From: an uncultured Pseudomonadota bacterium
GTDB lineage: Bacteria; Myxococcota_A; UBA796; GCA-2862545
Direction of reading: 5' to 3'
Assembly (NCBI GenBank): GCA_903861005.1
Contig: CAIOSP010000017.1
Location: 50,288-114,287 of the forward strand
Length of the DNA: 64,000 nt
The position numbers were made by a program, and so were the translations under genes. A model generated the notes under the pieces. The model made no database searches, was not told the DNA's origin, and saw only the letters and a list, made by a program, of their open reading frames with translations. Shown piece after piece: positions 45,816 through 54,290 of the stretch. Each line of letters opens with the position of its first letter. Positions within the stretch are counted from its first letter, which is position 1.

Positions 45816-46784
45816 TCACTTGGCGACCGATGCCAGGCGCGCCGTTCGCCCAGGTTGGGCGAGGAACGCCCGCACCGCGCGATTGAAATTCTCAGGCCGC
45901 TCCATGTTGGGCGCGTGGTTCGCGGACGGCACCACGTGCACTTGGGCCAGCGGGCCGATCGCGTCCGCCAGTCGGTGGGCCAAGGCCAGGGGGAACAGGA
46001 TGTCGTGCTCGCCCCACACGATGAGCGTGGGCTGCGTCGGGTTGTAGTCGGGCCTGCGCGCCGGGTCCGCGCGCGCGATCAGGTTGTCGAGCAGGCGGAC
46101 CTTCTCCGCCTTGTGCTGCACGAACAGGTTCGCGTAGACGTCGCGCGCGACGAACGAGGGCACCGGCGGGGGGCGGTGGTAGGCGAGCTTCATCAGCCGC
46201 TTCACGCCGCGCATGTCGTCGGGGACGACCATCTCCGTGATGCTGTCGAGGCCAATCCGGTCGAGCATCGCGTGGTAGTCGTCTAGGGTGTAGACGTGGC
46301 CTGGGCTGTCGACGATGACGAGCTTACCGACGCGGTCGGGGAACCGGTCGGCGATGCCCAGCGCGACGAACCCACCGTAGGAGATCCCCGCGACGTCGAA
46401 CTCGCGGACACCCAGGTGGTCCATGAGCTGCATCAAGGTCTCGGCCTGGTACTCGGGCGAGTAGTCGGGGACGGCGCCGACGCTGTCGCCGAACCACAGC
46501 AGGTCGGGCACCAGGATGAAGCGGTCCTTCGAGAATTCGCCCTGCGTGTACCAGCCGAACAGCGCGTCGCCGCCAAAGCCGTGCACCATCAGCAGCGGGC
46601 GCGCGTCCGTCGGGCCGCCTGCCCAGTAGCGGACCCGGCCGTTGGGCAGCTCAGCGTGGAACGCGTGGATGCCCGCGCGCTGGAACATGCGCTCGCGGCG
46701 GTGCTGCTCCAGGCGAAAGAACGGCACGCCACGCGCCGCCGTGGTGAGCAGCAGCGACGTGAGCGTCAGGCGCTCTGCGAACAT
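45816..46784 (-). CDS. Alpha/beta hydrolase
   Basis: 322 aa from ATG 46784, preceded by GGAG. Oxyanion motif VHGFGG near residue 69-74, nucleophile elbow GISYGG near 130-135 (Ser), acid in VWGEHDILFP near 250 and the catalytic His in SANHAPNMERP near 287. The length and layout match the hydrolase_1 family (epoxide hydrolase / C-C hydrolase / proline iminopeptidase-like). The first 25 residues form a hydrophobic amphipathic helix that may associate with membrane. The tRNA-Leu lies 60 bp downstream on the same strand. Substrate unknown. Confidence 0.85.
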   Translation of the reverse strand: MFAERLTLTSLLLTTAARGVPFFRLEQHRRERMFQRAGIHAFHAELPNGRVRYWAGGPTDARPLLMVHGFGGDALFGWYTQGEFSKDRFILVPDLLWFGDSVGAVPDYSPEYQAETLMQLMDHLGVREFDVAGISYGGFVALGIADRFPDRVGKLVIVDSPGHVYTLDDYHAMLDRIGLDSITEMVVPDDMRGVKRLMKLAYHRPPPVPSFVARDVYANLFVQHKAEKVRLLDNLIARADPARRPDYNPTQPTLIVWGEHDILFPLALAHRLADAIGPLAQVHVVPSANHAPNMERPENFNRAVRAFLAQPGRTARLASVAK

Positions 46785-46907
46785 CCGGGCTCCGTGCCGA
46801 CGGCGGCGGGTGTGGCGCGGGTGCGATGCGCTGGGTGGGGGGCGTCCATGTTCCCAAGATAGCACGGCCCCGCGGGCGCCGTGCCACCCAGGTCTCTTCG
46901 GGAACCG

Positions 46908-47909
46908 CTAGTGCGGCTGCATGGCCTGCGAGGGGTCGAAGCCAGGCTGCATGTCGGCGGCAGGGGCGGGGGTGGGCACGGCCGTGATGTCGCCCGCGAG
47001 CTCGGTCGCTGCGTACTTCACCAGATCGTCGATGCGGTAGTTCGGCGACTCGAACACGAACGCGTTGCCGGCCTGCTGCACGTAGTACTTGCCATCGACC
47101 GACGCGCCGACCGTGTACGAGCCCTGCGAGGTGTTGCCGCCGTCGGTCAGCGTCCAGGACACGGTCGCCGCGGGGGTCGACAGGCCGTACTCAGGCTTCA
47201 CGTCGGCGCCCGACACGTCCGCCAGGCGCACCTTGGTCGCCTTGTCGAGCAGGTCGGAGACCTTGTCGGCCTTCACGGGCCCCGGCGTGCCGCCACCCAG
47301 CGCCCAGCTCTCGCCCTGCTTGACCAGGGCGAGGGTGCCCTGCGCGTTGGTGAGCGTGAGCGAGGTCAGCTTCTCCTTGTCGATGTCGATCGCGTTGGCG
47401 GGCAGGAAGCCGCGCGTGGAGTCCTTGAAGGTCCACGCCGACAGGCCCTTCGCCTGGTACACCTCGGTGCCGCCGTCCACGCGCAGGTAGATCGACTTGG
47501 ACGCCGCCGCGCCGACGAGGAGCGTGTGCTCGGCGCCGTTGGCGGTGAACACGACCTTCTTGTCGTAGGTGGTGTCGGACACCTTGAGCTGCTCGAACGA
47601 CGCCGCCTGGTTCGCGACCGGATCGGACAGCTTGATCGCGGTGAGCGCGTCGAGCACCTCGCCCATTTTGTCGGCGTCGGCGGGGAAGCCGCTCGCGCTC
47701 ACGAGCGTCCACTTGCCGTCCTTGGACTCCAACTCCACCGGCTTGGCGTCCTTGGTGTTGCCGACGATCGACACCTTGGTGATGGCGTTGCCACCGCCCT
47801 CGACGAGCAGCTTGGGCGCGGTGGCCGCGGCGTCACGAGGCCACCAGGTGAACGCGCCGAGCGCGACCTGGACGGCCAGGAGACCGCCCAACTTCTGGAC
47901 CGTGTTCAT
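46908..47909 (-). CDS. DUF4340 protein of the gliding-type ABC system
   Basis: 333 aa. One N-terminal membrane segment (LGGLLAVQVALGAFTWW) anchors a large periplasmic region made of two repeated beta units, as in DUF4340: ELESKDGKWTLVSASGFPADADKMGEVLDAL and LALVKQGESWALGGGTPGPVKADKVSDLLDKATKVRLADV. The C-terminus is Pro/Met-rich. DUF4340 proteins accompany GldA/GldF/GldG-like ABC transporters. Its ATG overlaps the stop of the fusion gene by ATGA, making it the third gene of the ABC operon. Confidence 0.85.
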   Translation of the reverse strand: MNTVQKLGGLLAVQVALGAFTWWPRDAAATAPKLLVEGGGNAITKVSIVGNTKDAKPVELESKDGKWTLVSASGFPADADKMGEVLDALTAIKLSDPVANQAASFEQLKVSDTTYDKKVVFTANGAEHTLLVGAAASKSIYLRVDGGTEVYQAKGLSAWTFKDSTRGFLPANAIDIDKEKLTSLTLTNAQGTLALVKQGESWALGGGTPGPVKADKVSDLLDKATKVRLADVSGADVKPEYGLSTPAATVSWTLTDGGNTSQGSYTVGASVDGKYYVQQAGNAFVFESPNYRIDDLVKYAATELAGDITAVPTPAPAADMQPGFDPSQAMQPH

Positions 47910-50722
47910 GCGTTCTTCTCCGCGGCGGGGAGGGCGAAGGGCTTCACGGCGCCGCGGCGGGCCTGCACGGCGCCGGCGATGGCGACGAGCAGGCTGATGC
48001 CGAGCGCGTACATGGCGAGCTTGAGCTTGGAGCGGGTGTCCTCGTCGGTCGGATCCAGGGTGCGCGCGAACGCGCCGCTGGTGCGGATGGCCAGGAGGTC
48101 CGTGTCCTCGGTCGACCAGTCCACGAGGTTCTGGAGGAACTGCACGTTGCCGCGGTGGACCTCACCGCCCGGGCTCTGGCTCAGCTGAAGCAGGATGTCC
48201 GAAACCATCTCCGACGATCCGAGCACGGCGAGGCGCGCGTCCGGCAGAGACGTCTGGACCACGCGGCCCGTGGGATCGAGCGGGTTCTTCTTGTCCTTGA
48301 ACGCGCTCGGGAACGTGCCCTCGAGGACGACGGCGAGCGCCTCGGACTTGCGGGTGTCGGTGGGCGAGGGCGCGTCGAGCTGATCGCCCGAGTACAGCCA
48401 CGCGTTCGGCGTGCTGTGCACCAGCACCGTGGACTTCACGCCGTCCGGCGCCTGGATGGTGAGCGGCGAGGCCCACGGCATCGTGACGTTCGACAGGCCG
48501 GACAGGGCGGCGTGACCGCGCTCGAAGCCGCTGGAGCGGACGTCGACGAAGAACGGGTAGTCCGCGAAGTCGATGCGCTGGAAGGTCATGCCGCCGCGCT
48601 GCTCGGCGACGGGCCGAGGGAACTTGGCGTTCTGCGTGTCGAGCACGAACTCCGGGCCCACCGTCACGCCGTAGGACGCGAGCAGGTCGTCGAGATCCGA
48701 CGGCATGGCGCTGGTCTTGAGCCCGCTGCGGTCGACGTCGATCTTGTGCGAGCTGGCCAGCGCGATCACGCGGCCGCCACGCATCAGGAACTGGTCGATC
48801 GCGAAGCGCTGCGCGTCCGACAGCGTGCCCACCTTGCCCAGGATCAGCACGTCGATCGTGTCAGGGATGCTGCCGTTCTCGCCGTCGAGCTGGATGGGCT
48901 GCACCTGGTAGGTCTGGCTCAGCAGCTGCTCGATGCCCTGGTAGTCGGCGCGCGGGGGCGGCGGCTGGTACTGCGGGGGGATGTTGGGGTTGGGCGGCGG
49001 CGCCTCAGGCTGCTCGGTGTAGAAGCCGATCGTCGTCAGCTGGCCGGGCACCATACGCTTGACCGCGGACTCGATCGCCTTCTGCAGATCGGCCTCGGTG
49101 GTGTCGCCGCGCGGCGAGATGCGCTCGACCTGGTCGCCCATGGTGAGCACGAGGTCGAAGTAGAAGGTCTGCTGAGCGAACACGTCCACAGCCAGCGGAC
49201 GCAGGCCGTACTTCTTGAACATCTCATCCTGCTTGGACGGGTCGGTCGACGGATCCACGTTCACGTAGGTGAGTTTGCCGGCGCTTTGGGCGGCCAGCTT
49301 CTTCGACACGCTCTCCACCACCGGCAGCGTCTTCTTGAACGCGTCGGGCAGCGTGGACGGCGTGATGTACGCGGTGAGCGTGGCGGCCGCGGGCATGTCG
49401 GCGAGCACGCTGCCGATCGACGAGAAGTCCTGCGTCACCTTCTTGATGGTGCGCGTCAGGTCGTACTCCAGGTTCTTCAGCCGCACGTCGATGCCGGAGT
49501 CGTTCGCGTCGACCTCCACCAGATCATCAAACGACAGCACCTCGTACTTGTCGCCGTACTGGATCAGGATGTGGAAGAAGCTGTTGACCACCGCGTCCTG
49601 GTTGGCGTCGTGCACCTGGAACGGGACCGAGCGGATGCTGTACTGCTCGGCCAGCTCCGTCTCCAGGTCCTGGTTCTCGTTGGGGTCCGCGAAGTTCACG
49701 ACCACGTGCCCGCGGCCGGCGATCCGATACTCCTCGAGCATGTCGCGGATCTGCGGGACCAGCGGCGCCAGCTTCGGGTGCGTGCGCTCGCTGAAGTAAC
49801 CGTTGATGTAGAGCGGCTCGTCGAGCTGGTTGAGCAGGCTGGAGGTGGTGCTGCTGATGCTGTAGTCGCCGCCCTCCGTGAGGTCGGCGCGCACCGCCGT
49901 CACCGGCGAGAGCCACAGGATGGCCGCGACCGCGTTGGCGAGCACCAGCCCGCCCACGAGCCACAGGTGGGTGACGCGCGACTTGCCGCGCGCGCCGGCC
50001 GTGTCGATCCGATCGGACTCGAGCGCGGACCAGTTCAGCGTCAGGAAAAACGCGGTCAGCGAGCCGTAGTAGACCAGATCGCGCAGGTCGATCACGCCGC
50101 GCTCGATGCTAGCGAAGCGGCTGCCGGTGCCAATCGCGCGCAGGAGCTCCGCCTGCTGGTTGGTGGCCAGGCCCGTCACCGTGTCGGATCCGACCAGGTA
50201 GAGCGCGCCGCCCACGACCAGCGTGAGCATGAGCGACACGACCTGGTTGTCGGTCCGGGCGCTGATGAACAGGCCGATCGCCACGTAGAGCGCGCCGAGG
50301 AGCAGCGCGCCGACGTAGCCGCCGACCACCGGTCCCAGATCCAGCGGGCCCAGGTACCCGACCAGCGCGGGCAGCGGGAAGGTGAGGGCCAGCGCGACGG
50401 CCACCAGACCGACGGCGGCGAGGAACTTGCCCACCACCAGATCCACGGTGCGCACGGGCAGCGTCATCAGCACTTCGAGCGTGCCGAGCTTTCGCTCCTC
50501 GGCCCAGGCGCGCATGGTGATGGCGGCCGTGAGGAAGACGAGCAGCAGCGGGAGCCACTCGAACAGCGGCCGCACGTCGGCGATGTTGCGCGCGAAGAAG
50601 CGGCTGGCCTCAAAGAAGGTGAACAGCGTGAACATCTGGAAGACGCCCAGGAAGATCACCGCGACGGGGGACTGGAAGAGCGCCCGAAATTCTTTGCGGG
50701 CGACGGTGAAGGCGGCGCTCAT
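47906..50722 (-). CDS. GldF-GldG fusion: ABC-2 permease joined to auxiliary (GldG-like) domain
   Basis: 938 aa. Residues 1-235 have six membrane helices of an ABC-2 permease with the conserved EERKLGTLEVLMTLPV loop (about 75-90). A seventh helix near 250-275 leads to a periplasmic GldG-like auxiliary domain (residues about 280-800), including YFSERTHPKLAPLVPQIRDMLEEY, a Pro-rich insert (EAPPPNPNIPPQYQPPPP, about 570) and an IDVLILGKV core. One last helix lies near 895-915. In Bacteroidota GldF and GldG are separate proteins; here they are one polypeptide. Start overlaps the ATPase stop (ATGA). Probably exports or positions an envelope component; gliding itself is not shown. Confidence 0.88.
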   Translation of the reverse strand: MSAAFTVARKEFRALFQSPVAVIFLGVFQMFTLFTFFEASRFFARNIADVRPLFEWLPLLLVFLTAAITMRAWAEERKLGTLEVLMTLPVRTVDLVVGKFLAAVGLVAVALALTFPLPALVGYLGPLDLGPVVGGYVGALLLGALYVAIGLFISARTDNQVVSLMLTLVVGGALYLVGSDTVTGLATNQQAELLRAIGTGSRFASIERGVIDLRDLVYYGSLTAFFLTLNWSALESDRIDTAGARGKSRVTHLWLVGGLVLANAVAAILWLSPVTAVRADLTEGGDYSISSTTSSLLNQLDEPLYINGYFSERTHPKLAPLVPQIRDMLEEYRIAGRGHVVVNFADPNENQDLETELAEQYSIRSVPFQVHDANQDAVVNSFFHILIQYGDKYEVLSFDDLVEVDANDSGIDVRLKNLEYDLTRTIKKVTQDFSSIGSVLADMPAAATLTAYITPSTLPDAFKKTLPVVESVSKKLAAQSAGKLTYVNVDPSTDPSKQDEMFKKYGLRPLAVDVFAQQTFYFDLVLTMGDQVERISPRGDTTEADLQKAIESAVKRMVPGQLTTIGFYTEQPEAPPPNPNIPPQYQPPPPRADYQGIEQLLSQTYQVQPIQLDGENGSIPDTIDVLILGKVGTLSDAQRFAIDQFLMRGGRVIALASSHKIDVDRSGLKTSAMPSDLDDLLASYGVTVGPEFVLDTQNAKFPRPVAEQRGGMTFQRIDFADYPFFVDVRSSGFERGHAALSGLSNVTMPWASPLTIQAPDGVKSTVLVHSTPNAWLYSGDQLDAPSPTDTRKSEALAVVLEGTFPSAFKDKKNPLDPTGRVVQTSLPDARLAVLGSSEMVSDILLQLSQSPGGEVHRGNVQFLQNLVDWSTEDTDLLAIRTSGAFARTLDPTDEDTRSKLKLAMYALGISLLVAIAGAVQARRGAVKPFALPAAEKNA

Positions 50723-51651
50723 GCGGCACCCCCCACGCGACGCGCGTGCTCGTCCTGGAGCTCCTTGTAGACCGACTCCAGGGTGCGGTGCTCAGGTCCG
50801 ACCGCGGCGATCGTCCAGCCAGCCTTGGCGCAGGCCGCCACGATGGCCGGCACGGGCGGCGCCTCACCCTGAAAGCCCAGGCCCCAGGCGTCACCGCCGA
50901 GGTTCGTGACCTCGGTGACGCCGTCGATCCCGCCCAAGATATGGGCCACGTCGCCCGTGCCTGGGGCGAGCTCCAGCCGCACGCGGCGCGTGACCAACAG
51001 CTCACCCATCGGCGCATCCGCGACGAGCGCGCCCTGGATCATGATCAGCACCCGGTCACACACGGCCTCGATCTCCTGGAGGATGTGCGTGGAGAGGATG
51101 ATGGTGGTGCGCTCGCCCAGCCGTTGGATCAGCGTGCGGATCGCGCGGATCTGCATGGGGTCCAGGCCGTTGGTTGGCTCGTCGAGCACCAGCACGTCGG
51201 GGCGGTGCAGGATGGCCTGGGCGATGCCGACGCGCTGCCGCAGTCCCTTGGACAGCGTGTGGATCGGCGAGAGCAGGCGCTCGTTCAGGCCGGTGGCGAC
51301 GATCGCCTCGCCGACGCGCGCCGGGATCTCCGCCACGGGCACGCCGCGCAGCTCCGCCAGCATGACCAGGTACTCCTGGACCAGCATCTCTTCGTACAGC
51401 GGCGCGTTCTCTGGCAGGTAGCCGATGCGCTTCTGCGCCTCGATGCGATCCGTGTCGACGTCGAACCCGCCCACCTTGACCGTGCCTTCGGTCGCGTCGA
51501 GGTAGCCGGTGAGGATCTTCATCACGGTGGTCTTCCCTGCGCCATTGTGGCCGAGCAAGCCGACGATCTGGCCGCGCTGGATCTCAGTGCTGACGCGGTC
51601 GACCGCCACCACGTTCCCGTACTTGCGGGTGAGGTTCTGGATCGAGATCAT
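50719..51651 (-). CDS. ABC transporter ATP-binding protein (GldA-like)
   Basis: 310 aa from ATG 51651, preceded by GGAG; longer upstream frames are rejected because they lack family sequence. Walker A GHNGAGKT (residues about 34-41), Q-loop in IGYLPENAPLYEEM, signature LSKGLRQRVGIAQ and Walker B VLVLDEPTNGLDP, H-loop STHIL. The C-terminal 80 residues are a regulatory extension (RLELAPGTGDVAHIL). It energises the fused GldF-GldG permease encoded immediately downstream; the three genes overlap by 4 bases each, so their products are made in a fixed ratio. Confidence 0.92.
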   Translation of the reverse strand: MISIQNLTRKYGNVVAVDRVSTEIQRGQIVGLLGHNGAGKTTVMKILTGYLDATEGTVKVGGFDVDTDRIEAQKRIGYLPENAPLYEEMLVQEYLVMLAELRGVPVAEIPARVGEAIVATGLNERLLSPIHTLSKGLRQRVGIAQAILHRPDVLVLDEPTNGLDPMQIRAIRTLIQRLGERTTIILSTHILQEIEAVCDRVLIMIQGALVADAPMGELLVTRRVRLELAPGTGDVAHILGGIDGVTEVTNLGGDAWGLGFQGEAPPVPAIVAACAKAGWTIAAVGPEHRTLESVYKELQDEHARRVGGAA

Positions 51652-51807
51652 GCTTTCTCCGTGGAACAAGGCCAATTCCTGCACCAGGCGCCGTCGTGGC
51701 GCCTCGCTTGCGAGTCGTGGCGGGGCTGTGATGCGCACGCAGACCTGGGGGTCAAGGGGACCAGACATCCGGTTGACGCGCGTTGGGCGCCACCCCGGAG
51801 GAACACT

Positions 51808-52071
51808 GTGTTCGTCCCGCGCGCGATTTTCTTGCGCCCCGAAGTGCGGAACGCGCTGGACGGCATCGCCCTCGGCTGGGCGACGCTCGGCTACGTCACC
51901 ACGGTCGTGGGCAACCTGACGCTCGTGCGTTCGGTCGCCGACCTGATCGTGGAGGAGGGCGCACGCGAGCACCACCACCTTGTTCTTGTGGAGTACCTGC
52001 GCTTTGGCCTGCCCAGCAAGCGGATCCGCCTAGCGGTCGGCGCGCCGATCTTGGGGTGGACCGCGACCTAG
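51808..52071 (+). CDS. Small hypothetical protein
   Basis: 87 aa from GTG 51808, chosen because GGAGGAA lies 5 bases upstream. Sequence includes NALDGIALGWATLGYVTTVVGNLTLV, which could be one membrane helix or an amphipathic strand, then HHHLVLVEYLRFGLPSKRIRLAV. Codon use looks like that of the neighbours. No family recognised. It shares its stop with the convergent cytochrome gene: both TAG codons lie in CTAG at 52068-52071. The start of the larger frame inside the ABC gene is antisense and not used. Confidence 0.55.
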   Translation: MFVPRAIFLRPEVRNALDGIALGWATLGYVTTVVGNLTLVRSVADLIVEEGAREHHHLVLVEYLRFGLPSKRIRLAVGAPILGWTAT

Positions 52072-52418
52072 CGCCAGGTGGCGCGCATCCAAGCCAGCAG
52101 GTCGGCCACGTCCTGGTCGTCCGGGATGTTCTGCGCGGGCATCGAGTCCTTGCCGTCGAGGACGGTGGACACCAGGGCGGCGTCTTCTGCGCCCGGGACC
52201 ACGCCGCCGAGCGCGGGGCCAACCTTGCCGGTCACACCAGCCTTGTCGTGGCAGGCGGCGCAGTGCGTGTCGAACACGACCTCGCCGGTCGCGGCGTCAC
52301 CGGTGAGGGCCAGGACGGCGTCCGAGCGGGAGCCCGAGCCGCCGCCGCCGGTGGTGTCGAGCACGTAGTCGTCGCAGCCGGCGAGCAGGGTCAGGGCGAC
52401 AAGGAGGACAGGGCGCAT
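52068..52418 (-). CDS. Monoheme cytochrome c lipoprotein
   Basis: 116 aa from ATG 52418, preceded by GGAG. Lipobox LLAGC then a Gly/Ser linker. One heme motif CAACH at residues 53-57; DSMPAQN near residue 95 supplies the likely axial Met. Size and layout match a class I cytochrome c domain. It may pass electrons to an exported oxidoreductase; no partner enzyme is adjacent. Overlaps the stop of the small convergent ORF by 4 bp. The gene for another Gly-linker lipoprotein ends 19 bp upstream of its start on the same strand. Confidence 0.85.
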   Translation of the reverse strand: MRPVLLVALTLLAGCDDYVLDTTGGGGSGSRSDAVLALTGDAATGEVVFDTHCAACHDKAGVTGKVGPALGGVVPGAEDAALVSTVLDGKDSMPAQNIPDDQDVADLLAWMRATWR

Positions 52419-52437
52419 TCGGGGCTCCCGGAGCAGA

Positions 52438-53100
52438 CTACTGGGGTTGGAAGGCGGTGGCGTAGCGGAACGTGAATCCCCCGACACCGGTAAAGTTTCC
52501 GGTGTACCCGGCCGACGCGATCTTGGTGAAGTTGCCGCCGGAGGCCGGCGCTCGGAACAGGTCAAGCTGGTTGGAGAACACGCTGGTGTCTACGCCGTAC
52601 CGGAAGGCAAGATCAATGCCAGTGGCGCAGGTCGTGCGGGCTGGGTCCACCTTGAAGGTGAGATCGTAGACAAAGCCAGGGCTGCCGAAGGGGTTGGAGT
52701 TCCCGTCGCCCTTCACCGCCCGCCAGATCTCGCACTCGAAGTTGCCGTCGGCGTCAAAGTGGCGCTCGACTTCGCAGCCCTTCCAACTCCAGCCGCCGAA
52801 AGACTGGCTGGCCGACGCCTTCCCGCTGAACGTCAGCGACGGCGTCCCGAGCAGGTCGGCCGGAGGGGTGTTGTACGGACCGCAGTCGTTCGCGCTGACC
52901 GGCACGTCGGTGTCGGTCGAACCGCCGCCGCCGCCGCCGTGTCCGCCGCCACCCTGGCCGCCGCCGCCGTCGGTGTCGGACGCCGCAAGGTCGGTGTCGC
53001 CGTCGGGCTGCAGATCGTCGGCGTTGAGGGGGACTTGGAGCGTACCCGTGTCGTCACAAGCGATGAGCGCGAGGATCGGGACAATGAGCAGAGCGCGCAA
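52438..53100 (-). CDS. Lipoprotein with DTD/poly-Gly linker, unknown domain
   Basis: 220 aa with a TTG start at 53100, decided by GGAGG 5 bases upstream and by the signal that follows (LLIVPILALIAC). After the Cys come LQPDGDTDLAASDTD and a Gly-rich run of about 20 residues. The mature domain from about 70 has Cys pairs (NDCGPYN, WKGCEVE, NFECEIW, RTTCATG) and a beta-rich look with repeated FT/GF motifs; no family recognised. Probably co-transcribed with the cytochrome c lipoprotein (19 bp apart). Confidence 0.78.
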   Translation of the reverse strand: MRALLIVPILALIACDDTGTLQVPLNADDLQPDGDTDLAASDTDGGGGQGGGGHGGGGGGSTDTDVPVSANDCGPYNTPPADLLGTPSLTFSGKASASQSFGGWSWKGCEVERHFDADGNFECEIWRAVKGDGNSNPFGSPGFVYDLTFKVDPARTTCATGIDLAFRYGVDTSVFSNQLDLFRAPASGGNFTKIASAGYTGNFTGVGGFTFRYATAFQPQ

Positions 53101-53179
53101 GTGGACCTCCAGGAGGAGCCCTGATCTAGCACCGCCTGCACCCGACTGTCGCCTCTTGGACAGCGCCTTAGCGGATCCC

Positions 53180-54217
53180 CTACTGGGGGGGGACCACCAG
53201 CTTCCAGCCCTCGCCGAACACGGTGACGAGGTTCACCGGGTGGGAGGGATCGGCCTCGATCTTCTTTCGGAGGCGCCGGATCGCCACTGCGGGGGCGTAG
53301 GAGAGCACGTTCTTGCCGATGCCCCACAGGTCTCGCTCGATCGACTCGTGGGTCACGATCTGGTTGGCCTTGGACGCAAAGAACGAGAGGAGCTCACGCT
53401 CCTTGGACGTCAGCGACTCGCGCTCGCCATCGGGGTGGTGCACCGTTCCGCTGCCCAGGTCGACCACGCAGCCGCTGATGGCCAGGACGTTCGCAGAGCG
53501 TCCGGCCGCTGCGCGGCGCTTGCGGATCTGGGTCTCGATCGCCTCGTGCATGTGCGTGAGGACCATCGAATCGGCCTTGGGCACGGTACGGAGCAGGTCG
53601 CGCGTTCGGAAGGTGAGCGAGTTCCGGTCCGCGCCGAACGTGGGCATGACGCCGAACGTGGCGAGGAAGCGCTCGGGGAACTCTTCCGCCTGCCGCAGGT
53701 GCACGGCGGTCACGCCCCAGTCCCCGCCGGTGGCCTCCGGCGCGTGCTTCGCGAGCCCGGCGAGTACGTCCTGCACGAGCAACTCGGCGCCGCGGCCCGG
53801 CCAGTCGATGTGGAGGCTCACCTCGGTGAGGATCGGGCCGTCGTGGACCTGGATCTGGATCGCCGGGGCGATGCGGGCGACGTGCTCCGCCATGTCCCGC
53901 AATCCGTCGATCAAGACGGCGTGGTTGGCCAGGATGAAGCCGGTGATACCGTAGTTCTTGAGCGTGGCGTCATTCACGACCGTCAGACCCAGGCAAGGGT
54001 CGTTGAGCGCGAGCGAGGCCTCTTCGAAGAATCGCATCGCCACGGGGAACGGCATCAGCGCGCTTGGGTCGTCCACCGCGCGGGAGTCCAGCCCTGCGCG
54101 CGCGGCGATCTGGCCCGGCTCCACCCCGCGTGCCTTGAGCAGCATGATGGGCCGAATGATCGTTCCTGTGGACACGATGGTGGGCTCAGCGCCCGACGGC
54201 GGCGATTGGGATTTCAA
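53180..54217 (-). CDS. Transcriptional regulator: AraC-type ligand-binding domain fused to OmpR-type winged helix
   Basis: 345 aa. Residues about 20-215 match the arabinose-binding-like N-terminal domain of AraC-family regulators (IIRPIMLLKARGVEPGQIAARAGL; DPCLGLTVVND; GITGFILANHAVL). Instead of the AraC double helix-turn-helix, residues about 250-343 form an OmpR/PhoB winged helix (SLTSKERELLSFFASKANQIV; IRRLRKKIEADP; VFGEGWKL). There is no receiver domain. TTG start at 54217 with GGGGGA upstream; GTG 54175 is an alternative. It is divergent from the phosphatase-ACAD-kinase operon by 73 bp, so it probably controls that operon in response to a small molecule. The DNA-binding fold call is firm; the fusion is unusual. 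Confidence 0.85.
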   Translation of the reverse strand: MKSQSPPSGAEPTIVSTGTIIRPIMLLKARGVEPGQIAARAGLDSRAVDDPSALMPFPVAMRFFEEASLALNDPCLGLTVVNDATLKNYGITGFILANHAVLIDGLRDMAEHVARIAPAIQIQVHDGPILTEVSLHIDWPGRGAELLVQDVLAGLAKHAPEATGGDWGVTAVHLRQAEEFPERFLATFGVMPTFGADRNSLTFRTRDLLRTVPKADSMVLTHMHEAIETQIRKRRAAAGRSANVLAISGCVVDLGSGTVHHPDGERESLTSKERELLSFFASKANQIVTHESIERDLWGIGKNVLSYAPAVAIRRLRKKIEADPSHPVNLVTVFGEGWKLVVPPQ

Positions 54218-54290
54218 GCTGGTCGTCCCCCCAGCGTGGCTCTCGGTCCGACGCTGTCCTGAGCGCCGACCCTAGCACAGCGGAGGTGCG

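Noticed and set aside
50746..51800. Long plus-strand frame across the ABC ATPase gene
   Set aside because: Antisense to a gene with complete Walker motifs; only the last part from 51808, with its own ribosome site, was kept.
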